Positions 15,354-26,142 of a stretch of DNA of 38,584 bases are shown here, one piece after another (positions within the stretch are counted from its first letter, which is position 1; every line of letters begins with the position of its first letter). The notes under the pieces are model-generated. The model saw only the letters and a list, made by a program, of their open reading frames with translations, did no database searches and was not told the DNA's origin. This DNA is from Myxococcales bacterium. Lineage in GTDB: Bacteria; Myxococcota; Bradymonadia; UBA7976; UBA1532. The translations under genes and the position numbers were made by a program. Location: the NCBI GenBank assembly GCA_020633515.1, contig JACKDM010000048.1, positions 1-38,584 of the forward strand, read 5' to 3'.

Positions 15354-17725
15354 GGCGCGCGTGGGCGGCGCAAGTGGCCGCGCTCGGGGCGGCGCTCGCG
15401 CTCGCCGCCTGCGCCGAGGACGAGCCCGAACCCGTGCCGACGCCGGCGCCAGCGGCGCTGACCGCGTGTGATCCGCGCGAGGCATCGTGTGTCTCGACGC
15501 TCGCCGCTGCGCTCGCCGCGGCGCATGGCATCCCGTGGGATCCGGCCATCCCGGTGACGGTGACGCCGCTGCCTTCGACGAGCCGGCCGCGGCTGCCGGC
15601 GCCCGCCTGGGACGCGCACCTCGAAGAGATCCCGACGCTCTTCGACGCGCTCGAGCCGGCCGCGCCCGAGCCCGCCGGTCGAGCGCTGCTGCTCGGCCGC
15701 GACGGGCTCGTCTTCCAGTATGACCCCCGCCTCGACGATGACGCCGACGGCGCCGCGCGGCACCGGCTCGGCCTCTTCATGGGCCTCGGCCCCGAGCTGC
15801 GCGCCCGCGCGGCGCCCGGTCACCCCGTCGATCTCGGCTCGCCCTGGCCGACGCTGCACCTCGCCCGCGAGGGCCTTCAGCGCGCGATCGCCCGCCGCGT
15901 CGAGGCCGCCGCGCAGCGCGCCGACGCCGGCCTCGACCCGTGGGCGCCTGATCCGGCGCTGCTCGCCGCCGCGCGCGTGGCGCGAAGAGACCGCGGCGCC
16001 CGAGGCGGTCGCGGCGGTCGCGCTGCTCGACGGCTACGACGGCGACCGCGCGCGCTGCTCGTCGACCGGCCCGCCGCGCTCGCCGACGACTGCCTCCCGC
16101 AGCTCGACGGCCTCGACCTGCCCTGCGTCGGCGTCGAGCAGCGGGATGGCATCGACGCCATCGAAGGCTTCGAGCCGCGCGAGGCGCAGGCCGGCGACGC
16201 CATCCTGATCGAAGAGGCGCTGCGCGCTGCCGGGCACCGGCGGCGGCGCACGCACATGCCATCGAGCTGCACGTCGGCGCACCTGGCACCGGCTCGCCGA
16301 CGGCGCGGCGATGCGGCGGGATGTCTTCCAGCTGACACGCCCGAGGCGGCGGAAGCCTTTGGCGGCGCTCGCCGAGCCAGGGATCTCGTCAGCCGCGACC
16401 ATCGGGTCGTCACCCGCGTCGGCGGCGACGCGACCGATCCGGCGCGGTTCGCCGAGCGGGCCGATCGGTATGTCGCGGTCCCGCTCGACGCGGCGGGCAC
16501 GGTGCTCTCGGCCGGGGGCGAGGCCGGGGGAGAGTGCCGGGTCGAGCGGCCGTGTGACGTGCGCCTCGACGCGTGCCGGGCCTGCCTGATCGGCGACGTC
16601 GAGGCGCTGCTCGGTGGGCTCGGGCCGCGGCCGGCGATCGTCGAGCTCACGCCGGAGGAGGCGGCGCTGGCCTACAACGGGCCGCTGTGGGCGGGCGACC
16701 GGCTGCATGCGCGGCTCGACGCGGCGGCGCGCTTCGCGCTCGGGATCGAGCGGGTGCGGCGCAGCACGACCGACGAGGCGGCGGAGACGCAGGTCGCGCA
16801 GGTGGCGGCGTGGTACGAGGGCGCGCGGCGGGTGGTGCTGATCGCCGATCCCGATGCGGAGCGCGATCGGGTGTGGGAGAACCGGGTCTTCGTGCACGAG
16901 CTGACCCATGCGTGGCAGAGCGATCGCCATGGCATCTCGGCGCGGCGTGCGCTCGTGGCGGGGCCGGGTGATGCGTCCGAGGCATACCGCGTCGCGGTCG
17001 AGGGGCACGGGATGCTGGTCGAGGTGCTGTGGCACGCGGCGCTCGATGGCGTCGCGGCGGAGGTCGACTGGCGGGCGGCGGCGACGTTGATGACGAGCGA
17101 CCTCGCGTGGCGGCTGGGCGGCGAGCCCGAGCCGGCGCTGACGCTGGCGCCGCTGCTGCGCTACTACGGCGGCTACGCGCTGCACGCGCGGGCGTTCGCC
17201 GACAGCGGGGATCTCGGCGGCAACGGGTGGCTGACCGAGGCGTGGTCGTCGAGCGCCGAGGTGATCGCGCGGCTGCGGGGCGAGCGGGCGCCGGTCGCGG
17301 TGGCGGTCGAGCGGCCGACGAGCGCCGACGATGCGCTGGCCGCGGCGGGGCTGACGACGCTTCTCCGGCGCGAGCTGTACGCGTGGCCGTTTGCGCTGCG
17401 GATCGCGCCCGATGGCGAGGGCGGCGACGACGGCCCGGCGGCGAAGGCGCGCGGTGAGGCGGCGCTCGACGCGGTGAGCGGGTGGACCGCGGGGCGGGAG
17501 GCGGTCTTCGTGACCCGCGAGGGGCAGACGGCGGTGTGGGTCGAGGGGCGCTGGAGCGACCTGGGCGCGCTGGAGCGGGCGCGCGCGCTCGTCGAGGCGC
17601 ACGTCGAGGCGCTCGCCGCGCGCACCGGCGGCGTCGCGCGAATCGAGAGGGAGCGGCTCGCGCTGCGCTTCGCGATCGCGCCCGACGAAGAGACGGTCCG
17701 CGCGGTGTGGTGGGCGGTCGAGTAG
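15350..17725 (+). CDS. Lipoprotein with HELTH zinc-protease motif; probable internal frameshifts
   Basis: About 791 residues as read, from a GTG at 15350 overlapping the previous stop (GTGA). Lipobox LAAC at about residue 21. RVFVHELTHAWQSD has the zinc motif His516-Glu517-x-x-His520; the third ligand is not identified. Such HELTH motifs occur in surface-associated metalloproteases. Two internal stretches look out of frame: at about 15975-16050 the +1 alternative frame gives normal protein (WREETAAPEAVAAVALLDGY) while the annotated frame gives Arg/Gly nonsense, and at about 16230-16350 neither frame is clean. Because compensating shifts restore the frame, the gene may be intact with sequencing indels in GC tracts, or be decaying. 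It is translationally coupled to the molybdoenzyme. Confidence 0.65.
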   Translation: MRRAWAAQVAALGAALALAACAEDEPEPVPTPAPAALTACDPREASCVSTLAAALAAAHGIPWDPAIPVTVTPLPSTSRPRLPAPAWDAHLEEIPTLFDALEPAAPEPAGRALLLGRDGLVFQYDPRLDDDADGAARHRLGLFMGLGPELRARAAPGHPVDLGSPWPTLHLAREGLQRAIARRVEAAAQRADAGLDPWAPDPALLAAARVARRDRGARGGRGGRAARRLRRRPRALLVDRPAALADDCLPQLDGLDLPCVGVEQRDGIDAIEGFEPREAQAGDAILIEEALRAAGHRRRRTHMPSSCTSAHLAPARRRRGDAAGCLPADTPEAAEAFGGARRARDLVSRDHRVVTRVGGDATDPARFAERADRYVAVPLDAAGTVLSAGGEAGGECRVERPCDVRLDACRACLIGDVEALLGGLGPRPAIVELTPEEAALAYNGPLWAGDRLHARLDAAARFALGIERVRRSTTDEAAETQVAQVAAWYEGARRVVLIADPDAERDRVWENRVFVHELTHAWQSDRHGISARRALVAGPGDASEAYRVAVEGHGMLVEVLWHAALDGVAAEVDWRAAATLMTSDLAWRLGGEPEPALTLAPLLRYYGGYALHARAFADSGDLGGNGWLTEAWSSSAEVIARLRGERAPVAVAVERPTSADDALAAAGLTTLLRRELYAWPFALRIAPDGEGGDDGPAAKARGEAALDAVSGWTAGREAVFVTREGQTAVWVEGRWSDLGALERARALVEAHVEALAARTGGVARIERERLALRFAIAPDEETVRAVWWAVE

Positions 17726-17729
17726 GATC

Positions 17730-17781
17730 TGTCACCGATGGGTGGACGCGTGATGACTCGATGACACCGCCCGGTGACATC
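17730..17781. promoter_or_regulatory. Candidate operator palindrome
   Basis: GATGACACC at 17760-17768 and GGTGACATC at 17773-17781 form a 22-base palindrome with 8 of 9 pairs around a 4-base centre. TGTCACCG at 17730-17737 is also a perfect inverse of CGGTGACA at 17772-17779. The gap (17726-17870) lies between the HELTH lipoprotein and the flavoprotein gene, so it could be a repressor site for the latter or a weak terminator for the former. Confidence 0.4.
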
Positions 17782-17870
17782 GTGTGACGCTGCGGCGCGT
17801 TTGCAGGCGGCCGCGGCGATGGCACGGCGGCTGCTCTCCCGCGGCGGCGAACGCTCGGGAGGTCGCCGCG

Positions 17871-19193
17871 ATGTCTGCCCTGCACCATGTCACCCTGCTC
17901 GACGGGCTCCGCCCCGGTCCCATCACCGATGCCATCGGCGCCGCGCTCCACGACGCGGGGCTCGCCGGCCCGGTGCATCACCTCGCCCACGAGCGCTTCG
18001 CGCCGTGTCAGGGCTGCTGGCAGTGCTGGATCGAGACGCCGGGCGAGTGCAAGACGCACGACGACGCCAACGAGGTGATGGCCGACACCATCGGCTCCGA
18101 CGCGGTGCTGTGGACGACGGCGCCCGTCTTCGGCTGCTGGGATCCGTTCACCAAGGCCGCGCTCGATCGCAGCATCGGGCTGCTCTCGCCGTTCTTCCGC
18201 CGCGAGGACGGCGAGACCCATCACCGCCGCCGCTACCATCACTACCCGCGCTGGGGCGCGATCGCGGTCGTCGACGTCGCCACGCCGCTGGTCGAGTTCG
18301 ATCTGTTCCGCCGGCTGATGGCGCGCAACGCGCTCAACTTCCACGGGGGCGCGTCGTGGGTGGGGTTCCTGCCGCGGGACGCCGATCCGGCGACGGTGCG
18401 GGCGGTGGTGCGGCGGGGGCTCGACGCGCTGGCGGGCGGTGACGTCGTCGAGGAGCCGGCCGCGGTGCACGTCGAGCGGGCGCCGGTGGGCGTGCCGCCG
18501 CGGAGCGACCGGCCGCGTCACGCGGTGCTGTGGGTGGGGAGCGCGAAGCCGGCGGGGGAGAGCACCTCGGAGGCGCTCGGTCGGCACCTGCTCGGGCGGC
18601 TCGCGGCGCGGGGCTGGACCGGCGAGGTGGTGCACGTCGCGCGCACGGTGCGCCTCGCGCGTGAGGAGGCCCCGGGGCTGGTCGCGGCGCTGCGGCGGGC
18701 CGATCTGGTGGTGCTGGCGACGCCGGTCTACGTCGACGCGCTGCCGTCGCTGGTGCTCGCGGGGCTCGCGCGGCTGATCGGCGTCGACTGGGGCGAGCGG
18801 CCGCCGGCGCTGCTGCCGATCGTGCAGTGTGGCTTCCCCGAGCTGGAGCACACCGCGCTCGCCGTCGAGGTCGCGGCGCGGGCGGCCGAGCGGATCGGGC
18901 TCGGCTGGGCGGGGCATCTGGCGATGGGCGGCGGTGGGATCATCGACGGCGCGCCGCTCGCGACGCTGGGCGGTCGGGTGGCGCCTCAGGTCGCGGCGCT
19001 CGACGACGCGGCGGCGGCGCTCGACGCGGGTGAGCCGGTGCCGGCGGCGGTGACGGCCGCGTTCGGGCAGACGGTGATGCCGGCGAGCATGTATCGGCTG
19101 GCGGGCAACCTGGGGTGGATCGGCGCTGCCGTTCAGCAGGGGTCGCTGTGGCGGCTGTGGGATCGGCCGTTCCGGGAGGCGGGGGAGGGGTGA
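17871..19193 (+). CDS. Fused tandem flavodoxin-fold (NADPH-dependent FMN reductase-like) protein
   Basis: 440 residues. GGAGG at 17858-17862 fixes the ATG at 17871. Residues 1-195 resemble iron-sulfur flavoprotein/FMN-reductase-like proteins: APCQGCWQCWIETPGECKTHDD has Cys46, 49, 52 and 60 in the C-x2-C-x2-C-x7-C arrangement used for an Fe-S cluster, followed by DAVLWTTAPVFG. From about 212 a second flavodoxin-like unit begins (AVLWVGSAKPAGESTSEALG, ADLVVLATPVYVDALPSL), without the Cys cluster. Family members pass electrons from NAD(P)H or ferredoxin to flavin-linked acceptors. The loop order in the first half lacks a clear N-terminal FMN phosphate loop, so that half may bind flavin atypically. 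Its stop abuts the P1 stop (TGATCA). Confidence 0.85.
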   Translation: MSALHHVTLLDGLRPGPITDAIGAALHDAGLAGPVHHLAHERFAPCQGCWQCWIETPGECKTHDDANEVMADTIGSDAVLWTTAPVFGCWDPFTKAALDRSIGLLSPFFRREDGETHHRRRYHHYPRWGAIAVVDVATPLVEFDLFRRLMARNALNFHGGASWVGFLPRDADPATVRAVVRRGLDALAGGDVVEEPAAVHVERAPVGVPPRSDRPRHAVLWVGSAKPAGESTSEALGRHLLGRLAARGWTGEVVHVARTVRLAREEAPGLVAALRRADLVVLATPVYVDALPSLVLAGLARLIGVDWGERPPALLPIVQCGFPELEHTALAVEVAARAAERIGLGWAGHLAMGGGGIIDGAPLATLGGRVAPQVAALDDAAAALDAGEPVPAAVTAAFGQTVMPASMYRLAGNLGWIGAAVQQGSLWRLWDRPFREAGEG

Positions 19194-20435
19194 TCAGGGC
19201 GCGTCGGGGTGGGGGATGAGCGCGATGCCGAAGCCGTCGTCGTCGCCGACGTCCTCAGAGATGGGGAAGTGATGGAAGCGGCCGTCGAACGCCGAGCTGG
19301 CACAGCCGATGCCATCACGGGCGATGACACCGTCACCGTCGCGTCCGGGGCAGCCGGGGACCCAGTCGCCGGAGCCATCACCGCCACCGAAGCCATTGCG
19401 GTTGGCCCAGCCGAAGGCGATGGCAGCCGATGACTGCATGGCTTCGCCGCGGCTGGGATCCGCGGGGTCGTTGCAGATGAAGGCGACCGCGAAGTCGTCG
19501 TTCGCGTCGACGCCGCCGAGGATCCGCATGGGGTGGAAGCGACCGTCGCCGCCGCTCGAGACGCAGGTGGTGTTGCCGATCGGCCCCTCGGCGGCGGGGC
19601 AGCGCTCCCACGGGTCTTGGGCGCCGCGGGCGGCGTCGCTGTCGGCCTGACCGAGGTAGGCCCGGCAGTGGGTCTGGGTCCAGCTCGCGACCGGCTCGTC
19701 GTCACAGCGCAGCGCGACCGCGAAGTGGTTGTTGCTATCGAGGTCGTCGAAGAGCGTCAGGCCGATTCGGCGGAAGGCGCTGTCGCGGCGGGTGCCGACG
19801 CAGCCGCGAGCGTCGAAGGCACCATAGCCATCGGTGTCGGCGCCGGGGCAGGCGCCCCAGGCGTTGGAGGGGTCGAGATCTGCGCGCCAGCCGTCGAGGG
19901 TGCCGAGGAAGACCCGGCATCGGGTGGCGATGACCCCGCCGCAGACCGGCGCGTCGTCGACGACGCCGTTCCGGTCGTCGTCGAGGCCGTTGCAGACCTC
20001 GGGCGCGACGACGCCGCGGTCGGGGATCGGCAGGTCGAGGTCGGGCAGATCGAGGTCGGGCAGGTCGAGGTCGGGCAGGTCGAGGTCGAGCAGCGCGCGG
20101 TCGGGCAGGTCGAGGTCGGGCAGCGCGCGGTCGGGCAGCTCGGCGTCGGGCAGGTCGAAGTCGAGGCCGCCGCCATCGAGGGGGGCGAGGTCGGGCAGGT
20201 CGAGGTCGAGCGGGCCGCGGTCGGCGGCGCCGTCGGCGAGGCCGCGGTCGCCGGGCAGGTCGCGGTCGGGGGCGTCGCCGTCGAGGCCGGGGATCGTGGC
20301 GTCGAGGGGCGGGGTCTCGGCGTCGGCGGGCGGGCGCGGGCCGGGGTCGACGTCGCTCAGCGCGAGGCGCGGGGGGAAGTCGTCGGCGCAGCCGGCGAGC
20401 AGGGCGAGGCAGCAGAGGGCGGCGAGGCGGTGCAT
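19194..20435 (-). CDS. Lipoprotein P1 with three C-terminal Cys/Trp modules
   Basis: 413 residues. Lipobox LLAGC (Cys16). Residues 40-140 are an Asp/Leu/Pro-rich linker with (DLDLP)n repeats. One degenerate MopE-like repeat at 146-162 (EVCNGLDDDRNGVVDD) is followed by three modules, at about 163-248, 249-329 and 330-413. Each runs [CR-x-x-L] - W-x-x-CP - C - (GDGRFH-like) - D-rich loop - FAVAL-x-C. The third has lost the first and last Cys. P2 and P3 share this layout, including the junction PVCGGVIATRCRVFL. No known domain is recognised. The Asp-rich loops (DLDSNN, DANDD, DVGDDD) suggest calcium binding, which is inference. Confidence 0.82.
   Translation of the reverse strand: MHRLAALCCLALLAGCADDFPPRLALSDVDPGPRPPADAETPPLDATIPGLDGDAPDRDLPGDRGLADGAADRGPLDLDLPDLAPLDGGGLDFDLPDAELPDRALPDLDLPDRALLDLDLPDLDLPDLDLPDLDLPIPDRGVVAPEVCNGLDDDRNGVVDDAPVCGGVIATRCRVFLGTLDGWRADLDPSNAWGACPGADTDGYGAFDARGCVGTRRDSAFRRIGLTLFDDLDSNNHFAVALRCDDEPVASWTQTHCRAYLGQADSDAARGAQDPWERCPAAEGPIGNTTCVSSGGDGRFHPMRILGGVDANDDFAVAFICNDPADPSRGEAMQSSAAIAFGWANRNGFGGGDGSGDWVPGCPGRDGDGVIARDGIGCASSAFDGRFHHFPISEDVGDDDGFGIALIPHPDAP
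20025..20210 (-). repeat. (DLDLP)n-coding linker repeat in P1
   Basis: Imperfect 15-base units encoding Asp-Leu-Asp-Leu-Pro and variants such as DRALP. The least diverged copies are at about 20030-20100. It is a surface-lipoprotein spacer expanded by DNA tandem repetition. Confidence 0.7.
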
Positions 20436-20829
20436 GGGGGCAGGATAGAGCAGGCCCCGGTTCGTGTCACGGTGGGGGGCGCGTCCGAATGAGCACGCGC
20501 CGTCGAGGGCGGCGTGCGTCTTCGCGCGCTGACGAGCGCGCTCATGCCACCGCCGCGAGATGAGGGTGGCGCGATGCTCGCCGTATGCCGTCGAATGCCT
20601 CTCCGCCTCGGCCCATGTCTCATGCCATCCGGCGCAGCCCCGGGCACCCTGCCACCCGGCAGTCGATCCGGCACAACGGCCGCGCCGCGTCCGGGCGGGT
20701 CGACCGATCGTAATGGACCGGGGATGTCATCGACGACCAAACCGTGCGCGGTGTCTTCGCCGCGGCGGGCGACGCCGCACCCATCGGCGACGGCGAGGAT
20801 GCCATCGATGTCATGGGACGGGGCGGCGC
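20436..20829. other. 394-base gap with tandem hairpins, no gene seen
   Basis: No open frame with normal composition is visible on either strand. Stem-loops follow in close order: 20437-20441 with 20454-20458, just upstream of the P1 start; 20493-20501 with 20508-20517 (9 pairs, one bulge); 20524-20530 with 20535-20541 (GCGCGCT/AGCGCGC, 4-base loop); 20546-20551 with 20565-20570 (GCCACC/GGTGGC); and 20649-20653 with 20658-20662. It could hold terminators for the upstream gene, a structured leader of P1, or a small RNA. Confidence 0.45.
20442..20470 (-). promoter_or_regulatory. Candidate P1 promoter, possibly leaderless
   Basis: On the minus strand: GTGACA (20470-20465), 17-base spacer, TATCCT (20447-20442), then 6 bases to the P1 ATG at 20435. 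No Shine-Dalgarno sequence. This is the best -35/-10 pair in the window and suggests P1 is transcribed on its own. Confidence 0.5.
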
Positions 20830-21464
<635 letters not shown>

Positions 21465-21465
<1 letters not shown>

Positions 21466-22367
21466 CACCACGCCCCCTGCCAGCCGAGGCCGAAGCCGTC
21501 GGGCGTGATGGTGGCGGTGGGGCCGGCGGCGGGCGCTTCTTCGGGGGCGTCGGTGTCGAGGAAGAGCCAGGTCGCGACGCCGCCGAGCACGACGCCGGCG
21601 CCGAGCAGGCTGTAGAAGAGCACGCCCTGGGTGTCGTAGTCGGCCTTCAAGTCATCGTAATCGCGGAAGTTCTCGGGACGCTCGGCCTGATCGGCGAGCT
21701 GGCCGGCGCGCAGCCAGGTGACGCCGGCGCCGGCGAAGGCGGCGACCGCGACGCCGGCGGTGACCCAGGCCCAGGTGGAGATCTCGCCGCCGCCGCCGCC
21801 GCCCTTGAGCTCGACGCTCATGCGGGCGGTGGCGCCGGGGGTGACGGTGGCGATGAACGGGGTGGCGCGGCCGTCGCCGCGGATCTCGCCCTGGTAGGTG
21901 CCGGCCTTGATGCCTTCGTAGGTGGCGGGGCACTTGCGGGCTTCGCCGAGGCGCTCGATGTGGATCTCGGCGTCGGCGGGGGTGCAGGTGATGGCGAGGG
22001 TGGCCTTCCACGCCTCGTCGCAGGGGCCGCGGGCGGCGTCGAGCCCGGCCTTGCCCTGCGCGGCGAGCGCGGGGTCGCGGCTCTCGGAGACGAGGATGTA
22101 CTTCTGGACGGCGTCGCAGTAGCGCTTGCCGTCGCTGTCGGCCTCGGCTTGACGGTGCATGGCGGTCGCGAGGCCGAGGGTGAGCTGGTCGCGCTGGGCG
22201 CCGCAGGCGGGGTTCTCGAGCGCGATCTCGAAGGCGGTGGCGGCCTCGGCGAAGCGCTTGTCGTCGAGCGCGGCCTGCGCGGCCTGGGCGCAGTCGGCGG
22301 CCTGGGCGGCGGGCAGCGCGGCGAGCGCGGCGGCCAGCCCGAGGGTCGGCGAGAGGGGGGTTTTCAC
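21465..22367 (-). CDS. TPR/PEGA-like exported membrane protein
   Basis: 300 residues from a GTG at 22367; AAGGAG lies 5-6 bases upstream and no ATG fits. Signal peptide ends at about AAQA|ADC (residue 23). Residues 25-110 look like TPR helices (AAQAALDDKRFAEAATAFEIAL and a second pair ending in LDAARGPCDEAW). Residues 115-180 resemble a PEGA-type beta domain (CTPADAEIHIERLG, AGTYQGEIRGDG, TVTPGATARMSVEL). After a Gly-rich hinge come two membrane helices (about 197-217 and 240-262) and a short tail. Such proteins are common in myxobacteria as envelope scaffolds. Coupling to the MopE-like lipoprotein by TGATG suggests they work together. Confidence 0.8.
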
Positions 22368-22441
22368 CGGCTCTCCTTGACGCTGGATTCGGGTGGGATC
22401 GAAGGTCCTACACTCAGGGCGGAAGCGCAAGCGCGGCGTGA

Positions 22442-22603
22442 TCAGCGGCCGCGGGTGCGGCAGTTGCCGGGGATGAAGAGCTGGCAGTCGTCGCGGTGGC
22501 GGGCGGTGAGCGGGCGGGCGCGGCTCGTCGCGGCCTGGGAGCGGTCGACGGCCGGGGCGGCGCGCTCGGCGCCGATCGAGCCGGTGTCACCGCCGGCTCC
22601 TGC
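22442..22603 (-). other. 53-codon in-frame open stretch after the P2 stop
   Basis: Directly after the P2 TGA (22606-22604) the same frame stays open for 53 codons to a TGA at 22444-22442. Codon third positions are mostly C, as in the coding genes of this strand, and the end reads RHRDDCQLFIPGNCRTRGR. There is no ATG, GTG or TTG inside it. It may be a stop-readthrough extension, the tail of a decayed gene, or chance. The remaining 22368-22441 holds only the leader of the 21465-22367 gene. Confidence 0.35.
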
Positions 22604-24316
<1,713 letters not shown>

Positions 24317-24330
24317 CGGCACCTCGGTGA

Positions 24331-26016
24331 TCATGGGTTCGCGCGGCGCGGGCGGAGCTTGAGCGCCACCCCGAACGCGCCGATCTGGTCGCCGCGGCCC
24401 ACCTGCACCGCGTGGAAGCGCCCGTCGCCTCCCGAGGCGGCGCAGAGGGGCGGTCCCGCGGGCGCGTCGGGGCCACAGCCGGGCCAGGTGCGGGCGAGGT
24501 CGCGGGCGCCCGGCTGGTCGTGCGGCGCCCAGGCGACGATGGCTTCGAGGTCGGACTGGAGCGAGGCGGCGAGCGCGATGTCTTCGGGGTCGCCCTCGGC
24601 GTCGCATCGGAACGCGACGCCGAGCGCGTCCTCGGCGCTGACGATGCGCGGGAACTGCACCGGGCGGTAGCGGAAGTCGCCCGCGGTCGAGTTGCAGCGC
24701 GCGTCGGGGTCGCCGAGGTTGCCGCGCACGACGTCGCCCTCACACGGCGGCCAGTCGGCGGCGCCGGCGGGCGTCAGCGCGTCGGCGGGCACCGAGGCGC
24801 CGACGGCGTGCGCGAGGTAGACGCGGCAGTGATCGATGATCCAGCGGTCGAGGGGCGCGACCTCGACGAAGCGCACGTCTTCGCCGTTGGCTCGCGCGGC
24901 GTCGCGGAGCTCGTAGCCACACTCGAGCGCGACGGCGAGCTTGTCGTTGTCGCCCATGATGTGGATCTGCTCCTCGATGAGCCGCCCGGAGCCGTCGTAG
25001 CGGTTGGCGTCGATCGGCAGGTAGCGGAAGAGCCCGCGGCTGTTGTCGTCTTCGATGGTGGTGCAGCGCAGCGAGCCGGTGAGCTGGAACGCCCGGTCGG
25101 GGCAGCCGCCCCAGGCGTCATAGGCGCGATCGTAATTGGGGCCGGGGGTCTCGCCGTTGATCCGGTTGGACCACGTCAGCCACAAGCGGCAGTTGTCGAG
25201 CGCGTAGGCGCCGCAGACCGGGGTCTCGTCGATGCCATCTTCGTCGAGGGTGGCGTCGTCGGCGCAGTCACAGTCGTTGTCGATGCCATCGCAGCTCTCG
25301 GGGCGGCTGCGTGTGGGATCGGCGACCGCGTCGCACTGCCACGCGCCGTCGACGCAGGTGCGGGCGCGCTCGACCCGGCACGGGCCGCAGCCGTCGGCGC
25401 AGGTGCCGGCGCCTTCGAGGTCGTCGTCGTCGGCGTCGACGCGACCGTCGCAGTCGTCGTCGCGGCCGTTGCACAGCTCGGGGCGGTCGTTGGGCTCGGC
25501 GGGCGGGCCTTCGCAGACGCGCCGACCGGCGCGGCACATCAGCTCGCCTTTGGTATCGCAGGGCTCTACGCCGATGTCGCACTCGCCGCTCGATGGGATG
25601 TCTTCGTCGACGCGGCCGTCGCCGTCGTCGTCGGCGTTGTTGCACTGCTCGTCTTCGCCCTGGCCGCCGCTGCCCCCCTGGCCGCCGATGCCACCGATGC
25701 CACCCTGACCGCCGCTGCCACCCTGGCCACCCATGCCGCCGCTGCCACCCATGCCGCCCATGCCGCCCTGACCGCCGCTGCCACCCATGCCACCCTGGCC
25801 GCCGCTGCCACCCATGCCACCCTGGCCGCCGCTGCCACCCATGCCACCCTGGCCGCCGACGCCACCTTGACCGCCGCCGCCCTCACCGCCGCTGCCGCCC
25901 TCGCCGCCCATGCCGCCGGTGTCGGCCTCGGCGTCGGCGTCGCGCTTCTGCGCGGAGTTGTCTTCACACCCGCCGAGGGCGAACGCGAGCACGGCCATCA
26001 GGATCGACACTCTCAT
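24331..26016 (-). CDS. Lipoprotein P3: Gly-rich linker, MopE-like repeats and three Cys/Trp modules
   Basis: 561 residues. GGAG lies upstream of the ATG at 26016. Lipobox LGGC (Cys17). Residues 34-120 are a Gly-rich repeat (GGMGGSGGQ units). MopE-like repeats at 124-140 and 180-196 are good; the third, 240-256, is degenerate (SCDGIDNDCDCADD). Modules lie at about 266-370, 371-474 and 475-561, with junction PVCGAYALDNCRLWL, IDHCRVYL in module 2 and GGDGRFHAV in module 3. Module 1 carries a roughly 20-residue insertion relative to P1 and P2. P3 heads the minus-strand locus and faces the HEAT lipoprotein gene across a 273-base divergent gap. Confidence 0.85.
   Translation of the reverse strand: MRVSILMAVLAFALGGCEDNSAQKRDADAEADTGGMGGEGGSGGEGGGGQGGVGGQGGMGGSGGQGGMGGSGGQGGMGGSGGQGGMGGMGGSGGMGGQGGSGGQGGIGGIGGQGGSGGQGEDEQCNNADDDGDGRVDEDIPSSGECDIGVEPCDTKGELMCRAGRRVCEGPPAEPNDRPELCNGRDDDCDGRVDADDDDLEGAGTCADGCGPCRVERARTCVDGAWQCDAVADPTRSRPESCDGIDNDCDCADDATLDEDGIDETPVCGAYALDNCRLWLTWSNRINGETPGPNYDRAYDAWGGCPDRAFQLTGSLRCTTIEDDNSRGLFRYLPIDANRYDGSGRLIEEQIHIMGDNDKLAVALECGYELRDAARANGEDVRFVEVAPLDRWIIDHCRVYLAHAVGASVPADALTPAGAADWPPCEGDVVRGNLGDPDARCNSTAGDFRYRPVQFPRIVSAEDALGVAFRCDAEGDPEDIALAASLQSDLEAIVAWAPHDQPGARDLARTWPGCGPDAPAGPPLCAASGGDGRFHAVQVGRGDQIGAFGVALKLRPRRANP
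25657..25917 (-). repeat. Gly-rich GGMGGSGGQ-coding tandem repeat
   Basis: Imperfect 9-, 18- and 27-base units (plus strand reads CCGCTGCCACCCATGCCACC and similar), best preserved at about 25735-25860. In frame throughout, it encodes the P3 linker. It should be prone to copy-number change. Confidence 0.85.
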
Positions 26017-26142
26017 CGGATCTCACTCCACCGGCGGGACGCCCGGGCGCGCGACAGCAGACCACGCCGGCCAGACGGCTTCAACCATCTCGCGGTCCCG
26101 ATCGGCGGTCGACATCGTGCGCTCTCCCCTGCGCGGGCTACA

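Noticed and set aside
22380..22410. Possible tRNA T-arm-like sequence near GGATTCGGGTGGGATCGAAGG
   Set aside because: No acceptor stem, anticodon arm or CCA-end context could be assembled around it; it is the leader of the PEGA/TPR gene.
25657..25917. Possible CRISPR-like array
   Set aside because: The repeats have no unique spacers, stay in frame and encode Gly-rich linker units.
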